Below, in pieces: positions 21,171 through 33,700 of a DNA stretch of 64,000 nucleotides. Source of the DNA: Maylandia zebra (Eukaryota > Chordata > Actinopteri > Cichliformes > Cichlidae); assembly GCF_041146795.1 (NCBI RefSeq), contig NC_135188.1:2758419-2822418 (forward strand), given 5' to 3'. The notes under the pieces were generated by a model. The model ran no database searches. It was not told the DNA's origin and saw nothing but the letters and a program-made list of their open reading frames with translations. Numbering within the stretch: position 1 is the first letter of the stretch; every line of letters begins with the position of its first letter. Made by a program: the position numbers and the translations under genes.

Positions 21171-21214
21171 CGTCTAGCACCAACAATCACAACGCATTCA
21201 AAGTGACTTCATTC

Positions 21215-21900
21215 ATTCAGGTCATCGTAGTCTAAGGAGCTTGCAAAGAAAAGCGTCTGGACTTCTTTAAGTTGCTTGAAGACGTTTCACCTCTCATCCG
21301 AGAAGCTTCTTCAGTTCTAAGGTCAAATGGTGGGGAGTCCCAGATTTAAACCTAGTGGGAGTGTCCCCCCACAGGTACTGGTACTTCCCCACATCACATC
21401 AACATCACCATCTCTCTGGCCTGTTCACATCTGGGATTTCTCCCATACCTCTCCACAAAATCCAACACATCTGTGCTGTACTCCTGCTCCTGCTTATCTC
21501 TGATGTATTTGTGCATCACCAAATGGCCGAATCGCACTTAAGAAATCAAAAAAGCCTAGCAGCTGTTACTGTCTAGATGGAAGTATAACCTCTCTGCAGC
21601 ATGTAGATGAATGCATCAGCCACTCCCAGATTTGGTTTGTCATACAAACTGACTATTGTGGGGAGATGTGCTGTGTCAGTTGTTTTAAGTGTTTTAGGGC
21701 TGAAAGGAGTGTAGTTCATTTGTCCGGAAGTTCTGACTATGCAAATCTGACGGGAAACTGTAGCCAGGCACACCCACACTAACTGGAAGTTACAGTTAAG
21801 ACAAAAGGTCTTGTTCATAACTGCTCAGGCTATGTTTAGTCCCAGTGACTGCCAGCTGTTTGCAAACAAGGAATGTGAGACATTTGAAAACTTACACAGA
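21215..21900. mobile_element. Unclassified teleost retro-repeat
   Basis: It starts with a stretch I recognise as a very common teleost dispersed repeat (gaagacgtttcacctctcat, cgagaagcttcttcag). It continues through gtgggagtgtccccccacag and cggaagttctgactatgcaa. The frames are broken, so family assignment is uncertain. Confidence 0.55.
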
Positions 21901-22045
21901 CTTTAGTCAGATTCAAAGACAGAGCCTTCTCTTTTGGCTCTCAGCGAAGGCGGTCGCACTTTTCTCCTCTCCTGCCCTTATCTTCCCTGCTTAGCTTCTT
22001 ATGTCCTCCCTATTGTCCACTTAAAATATGTTTACATAACTATTT

Positions 22046-23491
22046 TTGCATTTGTTGCAATTTCAGCTGTCCTCTTGGCCAGATTTAAAGTCAACAATAA
22101 CTTTTTTTAACTGCATAAATAAAGGATACATAAAGTCACTGCCAAAAACTGATTGCGGCTTCTACCTTGTTACAGGAATGTTGTTTGTTGCTGGATATTC
22201 TGTGGTCTTAGTTTTACTTGACTTGTCTGCTGCTTTTGACACGGTTAATCACAACATTCTTCTATCAAGATTGGAACATGTTGTTGGTCTCAAAGGTACG
22301 GTTTTATCTTGGTTTAAATCCTATCTCTCAGAGAGGTCGTTCTCTGTTGCTATGGGGCAACACTCCTCGGCTTCTGCCCCTATTTATTGTGGTGTGCCTC
22401 AAGGGTCCGTGCTCGGTCCTGCTCTTTTCTCTTTGTACATGTTGCCGTTGGGATTAATTTTTAGAAAACATAACATCTCCTTTCACTGTTATGCCGATGA
22501 TATCCAGATTTATTTACCTTTGAAATCTGATGTGACTGCTTCTTTGCAACCTCTGTTCAACTGTTTGCATGAAGTAAAAATTTGGTTATCACATAATTTT
22601 CTTACATTGAACGAGAATAAGACTGAAATCATAGTCTTTGGTAGTCACACTCCGCTAGACCAGTTAGCTGACGCCCTAGGCCCTCTCGCTAGCCATCTTT
22701 CGTCCACTGTAAGAAACCTCGGAGTGTTCCTGGATGGCTCTTTTAAACTCGAGAAACAGGTGTCCACTGTGGTAAAAAACAGCTTTTACCAGTTGCGTCA
22801 GATTTCCAAAGCAAAGCCGTTCCTTCCTTTAAAAGATCTTGAAAAGCTTATCCACGCATTTATTACATCCAGATTGGACTACTGTAACTGCCTCTACTCG
22901 GGCCTCCAACACTCCTCTCTTTGCCGGCTTCAGTTAATTCAAAATGCAGCTGCGCGTCTTTTAACAGGTACGAGAATTCATGAACACATAACTCCAATTT
23001 TAGCCAAATTACATTGGCTCCCTGTTAAATATCGTATAGATTTTAAAATTCTTTTGTTCACTTTTAATATTTTGAATAATTTAGCGCCCAGTTATCTTTC
23101 TGATTTACTCCATTCATACAATCCCAACAGGGCACTTAGATCATCCAACCATAGGCTCCTAGCACAACCTAGGACTCGAATGAAGTCGAGAGGCGACCGG
23201 GCCTTTGCATCCGTGGCACCCAGACTCTGGAATAACCTCCCCGTTCATATTCGCACTGCCGAGTCTATCCAGTCTTTTAAATTACGTCTTAAAACTTATT
23301 TTTTTACTTTGGCTTTTGATTCTGTCTAGTTGGCTGTTTTAGCTTGTTGCGTTGTTACCTATTGTTTGTTGTCCTCTTCTATTGTTTGTTTTAACTGTCT
23401 CATGTTTTTATTGACTGTGAAGCACTATGGTCAACACTGTTGTTTTTAATATGTGCTATATAAATAAATTTTGATTTGATTTGATTTGAAA
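22046..23491 (+). mobile_element. 5'-truncated L2-type LINE with 427-codon RT frame
   Basis: The open frame at 22046-23329 enters the reverse transcriptase domain at [20 protein letters not shown] and continues with [20 protein letters not shown] and the catalytic YADD (FHCYADDIQIYLP). The C-terminal region is intact (…RLRLKTYFFTLAFDSV-like end). The 3' UTR ends with a ttgat-type microsatellite tail at 23472-23490, typical of L2. The first about 45 codons are not RT-like and belong to flanking DNA, so the element is truncated at its 5' end. Confidence 0.9.
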
Positions 23492-24263
23492 ATGACATGA
23501 TATCATTCATGAGGGATACATTTGACATATGTTTCACATATTATAGACCAGCAAGTTATTTATAGCAGTTTAAATACAAGCAATCAGTTTTTGGCAAATA
23601 CCGGCAAGGCCACTTTACCCTGCGCTTTTATTTTTAAGAGTACCTTAGCACTTCCTCTTTTATTGTGTCAGACTTCCTGTTCTGTTCTCAGTGAAACGAC
23701 ACAAAGACGTTGCTTCAGAGTGAGTGAACAACCTTTATTTTTGGAAATATTCATGTAAAACCATGAACTTTATTTACCTGTCACATGCTATAACTTGGGA
23801 ACGTTTATACAATGTGGTTGAATTGCTTTTTGTTTTGTACATGCATGTCATTGGTTTGTGGTGTGGAAAGACTGGCAAAGAGATGAGGAGGCTGCTAGCA
23901 GGTTCAGCATGATTGGAAGCAGAAGTTTGTGTAATGATTGCAAACGATTGTTTATTTTATTTAAGACACAGGTTGTCTTTATTTTCATTTGTTAAATGCT
24001 GTGACATAAATTGTTTAAAGGTGCTGATTTATGTTAATGTCCTGATTTGAGTTCAACATATAATTTTCTATGATGTAAAATGTGAATTTCTTCATTTCTA
24101 CTAAAATGTTATAATGGCATTTGTTTGTGCATCCTTATAGTTTTAACGGTGCCATATTGTCGATGGTTTAAAAGAGGAGAGAATAAAGTTGCATCAGTCG
24201 AAGCTCTCTGCGTCATGAGTGGTAATTCCAAGTGGGCAGCTACATGAATGACTGTTTAGCACT

Positions 24264-24308
24264 GATAGAAGTACATGCTGCATCTGCTATGCAGCATGTA
24301 CTTCTATC
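24264..24308. repeat. Perfect 20-bp inverted repeat
   Basis: Arms 24264-24283 and 24289-24308 (gatagaagtacatgctgcat and its complement) flank the 5-base loop ctgct. Complementarity stops abruptly at both ends. The stem and loop are short for a microRNA precursor, so a palindromic insertion or small-element relic is more likely. Otherwise 23500-24900 holds no gene that I can support. Confidence 0.9.
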
Positions 24309-24939
24309 TCTGGAAATTCCTCATTCCTCGTCTCAACTATGAGCATGCACTATGAACTTTATCACAGTTATAATGAATACAAACTGTGAAGAACTATTTT
24401 CTGTAGTGCCTAAAATAACATTTGGATGTTGGGTTGCTTAATAGTCATCCAGGAAATAACATTAACATAGAAACTACTGAGCTACAGGGTATTGCTTCTG
24501 CTATGGTTTTCTAGTCTGCTTTTTAATGGAGGAATGATATAAAAGAGTCAACTGTTAGAAAGCCTTCAGACAAGAATCGAGTTGAACACAGTTTCTGAAT
24601 ACAAGAAGTTTTTTTAAGAGGCTCTGTGCCATTCCCTTTCTTTCAACGGTTAGTTGTTACTCAATGATGCAATCAGCTAATCTAAACCCTCCAACGGGAG
24701 GCATGCTGTGCATACTCATGCACACAAGGGTAAATGTGTGCATGTTCACAAGCATGCGTGTATATGTGAACATGCACACACGCATGCATGTGCATAAGTG
24801 AACGTTGATGCACATATTCTATTGTCAGCTCTTGGGCCATGACAATATTGCCAGTCCTTCGTGAGGGCACGCATTGTCGTGAGTGGCAAATTAATATCTT
24901 TCTGCATCATCCATATCTCACATCAACTTCAACTGTTGC

Positions 24940-25095
24940 TTCACAGGGTGCCTCTTATTGAAAACCCTAACAATCAGATGACCTTCTATGAGCAAGTACT
25001 TGGTGACAACGGGAAGGAAAAAATATCTTTTAAAAGGAAGAAACCTCCCGCATAACCAGGCTCAAGCAGGGGTAGTCATCTGCTACGAGGGGTGG
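24940..25095 (-). mobile_element. Old L2 3' fragment
   Basis: It is a diverged copy of the 3' UTR motif seen at 26130-26240 (aacaatcagatgacc…ctatgagcaa…gacaacgggaaggaaaaa…ggaagaaacctcc). It is much more mutated than the other copies in the window. From 25100 to 25790 I see no gene. Confidence 0.7.
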
Positions 25096-25802
25096 GGGGC
25101 GAGGGGTGGAAGATATTGTGCTGCCTTGAAACTACGCTTGGATCTCGTGATGGCATGTACGGATGTGTCATCCTAGAGATGTTTGACTACCTGTGCAATG
25201 CCGATGGGCGTAAAGTAACGTCTCACTCCAGCCAGAGCGACGAGGACACTAACCAAAAGCAGAACTAGTAAAAAGAAAAAATAACTATCAGGAGGGATAA
25301 GTACATTAAAAAAGCAACCTAAATACACCCAGTGATTCTGATTCAGTAGCTTGTAGAACCACCTTTAGCAGCTTTACCTTGAAAGGATGAGTTTGTTTAA
25401 ATTTATCAGTCTGTCACATTGTTGGGCAATAAATTTTGCCACTCTTCTGTATAACTGTACTTCTACATGAGCCAACACATGCAGCACAAACAAAAGTGAC
25501 AGCAAAGACTTGTGGTCTGTCACATTGTGTGTTTACTCATATAGCAATATTTAAATAGGCATTTTATTACATTCTATGTGAGCAGTAGGGTCCCCACATT
25601 CAGGTGTTTTTGCATTGTTTTCACTTTTTATACCAAAACATATCACATAACTGCCTGTATTCTTGATGTTGGTATGTAAAATAATTAGTGTCCTGTAAAA
25701 AGATAAATACATAAACGCAAAGTTTGACGAGTTTGTATTCTGTCTTAACACAGCAAATAAAAAACGCTCAATAGAAATATGTTCTTTTTATTGGGTAAAT
25801 GT

Positions 25803-28800
25803 TAGAGGTGGGAATCACCATACATCCCACGATACGATATTATCACAATACTTAACGCACGATACGATATTATTGCAATTTTTTAAAATATTTTGCGATA
25901 TTCAGATTCTGTACATAATGGTAAACTTTGATATTAGATAAAATGAATATTGATAAAGTCTCACACTCAGTCTTTCTCTCATTTCAGTCAGTTATATTGG
26001 TGACAAACTGAACGGTTTGTATTACAGTCTAGTCCAACTTAACTTTCAATTCAATTCAATTCAATTTTATTTATATAGCGCCAAATCACAACATAAGTCG
26101 CCTCAAGGCGCTTCATAGATACAGAGAAAAACCCAACAATCATATGACCCCCTATGAGCAGCACTTTGGCAACAGTGGGAAGGAAAAACTCCCTTTTAAC
26201 AGGAAGAAACCTCCAGCAGAACCAGGCTCAGGGAGGGGCGGGGCCATCTGCTGCGACCGGTTGGGGTGAGAGAAGGAAGACAGGATAAAGACATGCTGTG
26301 GAAGAGAGACAGAGGTTAATAACAGATATGATTCAATGCAGAGAGGTCTGTTAACACATAGTGAGTGAGAAAGGTGACTGGAAAGGAAAAACTCAATGCA
26401 TCATGGGAATCCCTCGGCAGCCTACGTCTATTGCAGCATAACTAAGGGAGGATTCAGGGTCACCTGGTCCAGCCCTAACTATATGCTTTAGCGAAAAGGA
26501 AAGTTTGAAGCCTAATCTTGAAAGTAGAGATAGTGTCTGTCTCCTGAATCCAAACTGGAAGCTGGTTCCACAGAAGAGGGGCCTGAAAACTGAAGGCTCT
26601 GCCTCCCATTCTACTTTTAAATACTCTAGGAACAACAAGTAGGCCTGCAGAGCGAGAGCGAAGTGCTCTAATAGGGTGATATGGTACTACAAAGTCATTA
26701 AGATAAGATGGGGCCTGATTATTTAAGACCTTGTATGTGAGGAGCAGGATTTTGAATTCAATTCTGGATTTAACAGGAAGCCAATGAAGGGAAGCCAAAA
26801 CAGGAGAAATCTGCTCTCTCTTTCTAGTCCCTGTCAGGACTCTTGCTGCAGCATTTTGGATTAACTGAAGACTTTTCAGTGAGTTTTTTGGACATCCTGA
26901 TAATAATGAATTACAGTCGTCCAGCCTGGAAGTAATAAATGCATGAACTAGTTTTTCAGCTTCACTCTGAGACAGAATATTTCTAATTTTAGAGATGTTG
27001 TGCAAATGGAAGAAAGCAGTCTTACATATTTGTTAAATATGTGCATTGAAGGACATGTCCTGGTCAAAAATGACTCTAAGGTTCCTCACAGCGTTACTGG
27101 AGGCCAAGGTAATGCCATCCAGAGTAAGAATCTGGTTAGATACCATATTTCTAGGCTTTTCAGGGCCGAGTACAATAACCTCAGTTTTATCTGAATTAAG
27201 AAGCAGAAAGTTAGCGGCCATCCAGGTCTTTATGTTTTTAAGACATTCCTGCAGTTTAACTCATTGGTGTGTGTTATCTGGCTTCATGGACAGATAGAGC
27301 TGGGTGTCATCTGCATAGCAGTGTAAATGTATGCTATGTCTTCTAATGATGCTGCCTAAGGGAAGCATGTATAATGTAAACAGAATTGGTCCTAGCACTG
27401 AACCCTGTGGAACTCCATAATTAACCTCAGTGTGTGAAGAGGACTCTCCATTTACATGCACAAACTGGAGTCTATTAGATAGATATGATACAAACCACTG
27501 CAGCACAGTACCTGTAATACCTACAGCATGTTCTAATCGCTCTAATAGGATATTATGGTCGACAGTATCGAACGCTGCACTGAGGTCTAGCAGGACAAGC
27601 ACAGAGATGAGTCCACTGTCAGAGGCCATAAGAAGATCATTTGTAACCTTCACTAAAGCTGTTTCTGTGCTGTGATGAGCTCTGAAACCTGACTGAAACT
27701 CTTCAAATAAACCTCTGCAGATGATCTGTTAGCTGTTTGACAACTACTCTTTCAAGGATGTTTGATATGAAAGGAAGGTTGGAGATTGGCCTATAATTAG
27801 CTAAGACTGCTGGGTCTAGAGATGCTTTTTGAGTAAAGGTTTAACTACAGCCAGCTTGAAGGCCTGTGGTACATAGCCGATCATTAGAGATAGGTTGATC
27901 ATATTTAAGATTGAAGCATTAATTAATGGCAGGACTTCTTTGAGCAGTTTTGTAGGAATGGGGTCTAAAAGACACGTTGATGGTTTGGAGGAAGAAATTA
28001 TTGAAGTTAACTCAGAAAGATCAATTGGAGAAAAAGAGTCTAACTTAACATCAATGGTACTAAGAGTAGCTGTAGATAATATTACATCTGTGGGATCATT
28101 ATTGGTAATTTTTTCTCTAATGATAAAAATTTTATTTGTGAAGAAGTTCATGAAGTCATTACTAGTTAACGTTAAAGGGATGGTTGGCTCAACAGAGCTC
28201 TGACTTTTTGTCAGCCTGGCTACAGTGCTGAAGAGAAACCTGGGGTTGTTCTTATTTTCTTCAATCAGTGATGAATAGTAAGATGTTCTGGCTTTGCGGA
28301 GGGCTTTCTTATAAAGCAGCAAACTTTTTCTCCAGGCTAAATGATGATCCTCTAGATTTGTGACACGCCATTTCCTCTCCAGATTACGAGTCATCTGCTT
28401 TAGGGTACGTGTTTGAGAATTATACCACGGAGTCAGGTACTTCTGATTAGAGACCTTAGTTTTCACTGGAGCTACAGTATTCAGAGTCGTACGTAGTGAG
28501 GAGGTGAAATTATTAACAAGATGATCGACCTCTGTTGGAGCAGCGTTCAGATAGCTGCTCGCTCTATGTTGGTACAGGGCATTGAAGATGATAACAGTGG
28601 GTGGATTATATTCTTAAACTTAGTTACAGCGCTTTCAGAAAGACATCTACTGTGATAAAGTCTACTCTCCACCGCTGTGTAATCAATTATTGTAAATGTA
28701 AATGTTATCAGGAAATGATCAGACAGGAGAGGGTTTTCAGGAAACACTGTTAAATGTTCAGTTTCTATGCCATATGTTAAAAACAAGATCCAGAGTGTGA

Positions 28801-29697
28801 TTAAAGTGGTGGGTGGGTTCTTTTACATTTTGAGAGAAGCCAATTGAGTCTAATAACAGATTAAATGCCATGTTGAGGCTGTCATTTTTAGCATCTACAT
28901 GGATGTTAAAATCACCCACAATAATTATTTTATCTGATCTCAGAACTAAATTAGATATAAAGTCTGAGAAATCAGACAGAAACTCTGTGTAAGGCCCAGG
29001 TGGACAATAGATGATATCAAGTAAGACTGGTTTCTGAGTTTCACAGCTGGGGTGGACAATGTTAAGCATCAGGCTTTCAAATGAATTAAAAGTCTGTCTT
29101 GGTCTTTCATTAATTAATAGGCTGGTGTGAAAAATTGCTGCCACACCTCCCTCTCGGCCTGTGCTTCGAGATTTCTGGTAGTTAGAATGACTCGGGGGTG
29201 TTGATTCATTTAAACTAACATAATCATCCTGCTGCAACCAGGTTTCTGTAAGGCAGAGTAAATCGATTTGTTGATCAATTATTAAGTCATGTACTAACTG
29301 AATGCAACCATCTGGTACAGTTATAGCTATTCTGAACTATGCAATTTATGAAAACTATGCAGCCCATTCAGCAACTGAAGAATTTGAAAGTAAATTAAAA
29401 CAAAATATAATTTTACATTAAATAAAAAAGTTTTAAACTTAATTAAAATAAAACATGTCTTAAATTACAATAAGTAAACTGTCATGTTTATTGCTGCCAA
29501 AAAAAAGTTGAACACATTTGGACAGTGAAGGAATGTCAGGATTCTTGCTCAGAAAAAGGATCAACATGCTCTGAAGTCAGAGCACAAAAACCTTTTTTGT
29601 AACAAAATATCGATTTCTGCTGTCCCTGTATTGATACATTATTAGCAAACAAAATATCACGATACGACACAGAATCGATTCCCCCCCCCCCCCCCTA
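25803..29697. mobile_element. hAT-type element hosting a nested LINE
   Basis: The flanks carry an identical 8-bp target duplication gtaaatgt (25795-25802 and 29698-29705). The left end starts tagaggtgggaatcacc; the right end, read in reverse, is tag followed by a run of G and then gaatcg. A poly-C run at 29681-29695 has blurred the right end. Subterminal acgatacgatatt motifs occur at 25828, 25859 and near 29660. A complete L2-type LINE sits inside, so the original element was about 0.65 kb. Confidence 0.8.
26045..29300 (-). mobile_element. Near full-length L2-type LINE, decayed
   Basis: It reads leftward. Endonuclease: 29237-28758 (VAAIFHTSLLIN, IIIVGDFNIHVDAKN). Linker: 28466-27816 (RKARTSYYSSLIEENKNNPR, CLLDPIPTKLLKE). 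RT: 27653-27261 with [40 protein letters not shown] and [10 protein letters not shown]-terminus: 27005-26475. Several frameshifts and stops separate these pieces. The 3' end is a (TTGAA)n-type tail at 26046-26065. The same 3' UTR recurs at four other places in the window. Confidence 0.9.
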
Positions 29698-30729
29698 GTA
29701 AATGTAGAGTAGGAGGAACTCATGTACCACAACAGACTGCTGGGATTGTATAAAAATGTGAGTCAGGAAGCGCAGGAGGAAGAAGCACACCACAGAGTTA
29801 CTCAGCAGAGTTTATAGAAACTTGTGTTAGAGTGTGGATATACTTTCGTATTTGCTCGCCTGCTTTCACAGCCATATGAACTTAAGTGGCATCCTATTCT
29901 TTTTCCATAGGGTTAAATATGATATCGACTCACCCTTTGCAGCCATAAAAGCTTCAGCTCTTCTGAGAAGGCTTTAATAAAAGTTTAGGAGTGTGTTTTT
30001 GCACCAGTCTTCCAGAAGCACATTTGTGAGGTCAGACACTGACGTTGAATGAGAGGGCGCGGCTCGCGGTCTTTACTCTAATAATTAGAGTAAAGACTGC
30101 TGCTATGGCTGCTATGGCTGATAGTAGCCGTTTGCATACTATGCATACTCTCTCCCTCTTCATATGTGTGTGTGTACAACAGTTTTATGTTAATGTGCAA
30201 TCCTTAATATGTTTTGTCTGTGTGTGTGTGTGTGTGGGGGGGGAGTGTTCGCCCAGGGCGCCAAACAGGCTAGGACCGCCACTGTCTGGAAGGGTGGTGT
30301 CTCAGGGGTCTGTGGTTGTTGTGGTTCCCCTGTAGTTTGTGACAGCTTTAATTCCCTGTGCGTGTTGTTGTTGAGGTAGTAGCCTTCAAATTGTTGTGAG
30401 TGGGCCCGCTTTGCTGCTCTGATGCAGTTCGTAGTGGGCTCTCTTATACTCTGCCTGATCTCCTGCCTTGATTCGTTTTAAATTTCGATAGAACACTAAG
30501 TCACAGTTGGGTAATGATGTGCAAAACTCTGTATTTGTTGTCTGACCACAGCAGCATTTTTCCTGAGTGCAAAAACAAGAAACAACAGTTGTGCCCCTTT
30601 GAGGAATATGGCTCATTTGAAGTGCTGCTAACAGTTGCAGGAAGACGTGTCTGTAACAAAGTAAAAAAAAGGAAAAGATTTCTGAACATTGCATGAAACA
30701 CAAAACATTTCACTCCAAAACTCCTACTT

Positions 30730-33700
30730 TTTTTTAAGACCTGGCAACCCTTTTTTGACCATGTTCAGACTTTGCGGTCTCGCAACGCTCCCAGGGTCCG
30801 GGCTGTGAGGATTATGGCAGTGATGACTTTTCCCAGGAGAAGCTGGGACCCTGTTTACTAGAAGGTTTTAAAATTTCTGTACTTTTAGGTGACAGGAGAC
30901 ATGTGGCCTGGTCAAAACACAGAGAGCTGCACTCTAAAAGATCTTTAAATATAGTAAACATACCTTGTGTGCCACAGACTGCTCCCAAACACGAGGGGAC
31001 AAGTAATACCTCTAAAACACTTAAGTTGGCTTTATTAAACATTAGATCTCTAGCTGGGAAAACATTTTTAATTAATGATTTAATCACTGAGCACAGCCTT
31101 GATTTTATGTTTTTAACTGAAACTTGGTTGGACCAAAGTAACAGTGGAGCTGTTCTCATCGAGACGACCCCTCCTAACTACAGTTTTATCAGTGAGGTCA
31201 GGGCGAGCAGGAGAGGAGGAGGGGTTGCTGTCTTATTTAATGAATCATTTCAATGTAAGCAGCTATCTCCTGGAAGTTTTCAGTCTTTTGAATATGTGGC
31301 TTTACAGCTGAAGGCCCCATCCAAACTTGTGTTTCTTAATGTTTACAGGCCTCCCAAATACTGCACAGACTTTTTTAATGACCTCAGTGAACTGCTGTCT
31401 GTGATCTGTGTTGATTTTGACTGTGTAATTATTCCTGGGGATTTTAACATTCATGTGGACAACCCTCAGGACAAAGGGACTAAAGACCTGAGTAACACTC
31501 TGGGCAACTTTGGGCTGACTCAGCATGTAACAGAGGCCACACATAATAGAGGACACACTCTTGACCTACTGATCTCCAAAGGCCTGAGCATTTCAAAGGT
31601 TACTGTGTCTGATGTGGGCCTGTCTGATCATTACTGTGTTTTCTTTGAAAGTAAAATCTCAGCCCACACAAATATATCAACAACAGTGATCACAAAACGG
31701 TGTATAACTGAACACAGTAGTGCAATTTTTAACCAGGTCTTCCCATTAACACCTGACCTGCCCAGAGGGTCAGTCAATGAGCTCGTCAATAGCTTCAATG
31801 CTAACATGTTAAATGTAATGGACACTATTGCTCCCATTAAGGTGAAGGTTATCTCTGGAAGGAAAAAGTCTCCATGGAGAAACTCCACACTGGTGAAAAA
31901 TGAAAAAAAGAGAGTGTAGGAAAGCTGAGCGCAGATGGAGAAAAACAAACCTCCAGGTTCATTATGACATTTATAAAGAGAAACTTCACAATTATAATTT
32001 ACAACTGAGGAATGCAAGGAGGTCCTACTTCTCTGACATCATCACTAAAAACAGCCATAATGCTCGGGTCTTATTTTCTACAGTTGACAGGCTAACAAAC
32101 CCTCCTGTGTCAGTGGCAGCTGAACTTCATTCGACCATGGCCTGCAATGACTTTGCCAAATTCTTCACTGAAAAAATCCAAAAAATTAGACAAGCAATTG
32201 GTACATCAACAGCAGATCCAGGATATGTACTGTGTCCACCAAAAAACTGTTTAAACACCATGAAACAGTTTCAACCTATTAACAGCAAAGACCTGGAGGA
32301 CATCTTAGGTCAACTGAACTCCTCCTCCTGCTGTTTAGATGTCCTGCCAACAAGTTTTTTCAAAAAGGTCTCAAAGACTTTAGAGTCAGACCTGTTACAG
32401 ATCGTCAACTTTTCTTTATTATCAGGTGTGTTTCCAGAATCACTAAAAACTGCTGTAATCAAACCTATACTGAAAAAGGACAATCTTGACAAGACACAAA
32501 TGAACAACTACAGGCCGATCTCAAATCTCCCGTTTTTAAGTAAGATCATTGAAAAAGCAGTTTCTCAACAGCTCAGTTACTTCTTAAAACAGAATAATTG
32601 CTACGATGCCTTCTAGTCAGGTTTTAGACAGAACCACAGCACTGAAACCGCTCTGACCAAAGTGTTTAATGACATATGTCTGAATACAGACAGTGGAAAA
32701 ATGTCAGTCCTAGTTTTACTGGATCTCAGTGCAGCATTTGATACAGTTGACCACAACATATTACTCAAACGACTGGAGAACTGGACAGGTCTTTCAGGAA
32801 CTGTACTAAACTGGTTCAAAACATACGTAGAAAACAGGAAATACTTTGTATCAATAGGTAACTTCACATCTGAGCAGACAAGTATCACATGTGGAGTTCC
32901 CCAAGGTTCCATCTTGGGACCCCTTCTGTTTAACATCTACATGCTCCCACTGGCACAGATTATAAACAACAACAAAATAAACTATCACAGCTATGCAGAT
33001 GACACACAAATATATATCACAATGTCACCAGGAGACCGAGGCCCTGTACAGGCTCTTGGTAAATGCATTGAGGAAATCAATGACTGGTTGTGCCACAATT
33101 TTCTCCAGCTAAACAAAAACAAAACTGAGGTAATAGTCTTTGGCGCCAAAGAAAAACGATTACAGGTCACCAGAGAACTTCAATCTATACATCTAAAAAC
33201 CACAAACCAGGCGAGAAATTTGGGTGTAGTGATGGATGCAGACCTAAACTTAGAAAAACACATTAAGACAATAACAAAGTCAGCTTACTATCACCTCAAG
33301 AATATATCAAGGATCAAAGATCTGATGTCTCAACAGGACCTGGAAAAACTAGTCCATGCATTCATCTTTAGTAGGCTTGATTACTGTAACAGCATCTTTA
33401 CAGGTCTACCTAAAAAATCAGTCAGACAACTACAGCTCATTCAGAACTCTGCTGCTCGAGTCCTCACTAAGACCAAGAAAGTGGACCACATCAGTCCAGC
33501 TCTGAGGTCCTTACACTGGCTGCCTGTCCGTCAGAGGATAGACTTTAAAGTTCTGATGCTGGCCTATAAAGCTCTGAATGGTTTAGGACCAAAATACATC
33601 AATGACCTCCTGACCCAGTATGAACCATCCAGATCCCTCAGGTCATCTGGATCCGGTCTTTTATCAGTTCCCAGAGTCAGAACCAGACACGGAGAAGCTG

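Larger units (their letters stand above)
18538..21209. repeat. Segmental duplication, copy B (cdkn2c upstream region)
   Basis: It begins 32 bases upstream of the cdkn2c start codon and repeats window positions 1-1773. From 18538 to about 18690 and from 19276 to 20400 it is nearly collinear with copy A. Between them, 18790-18994 corresponds to A 299-526 in reverse orientation, and 18995-19275 has no counterpart in A. A hAT insertion (20401-21170) separates the last 40 bases. Copy B has no faf1 exon beyond its end. Confidence 0.9.

Noticed and set aside
24264-24308. Hairpin as a microRNA precursor
   Set aside because: The stem is only 20 bp and the loop 5 bases, pairing ends abruptly and there is no flanking stem.
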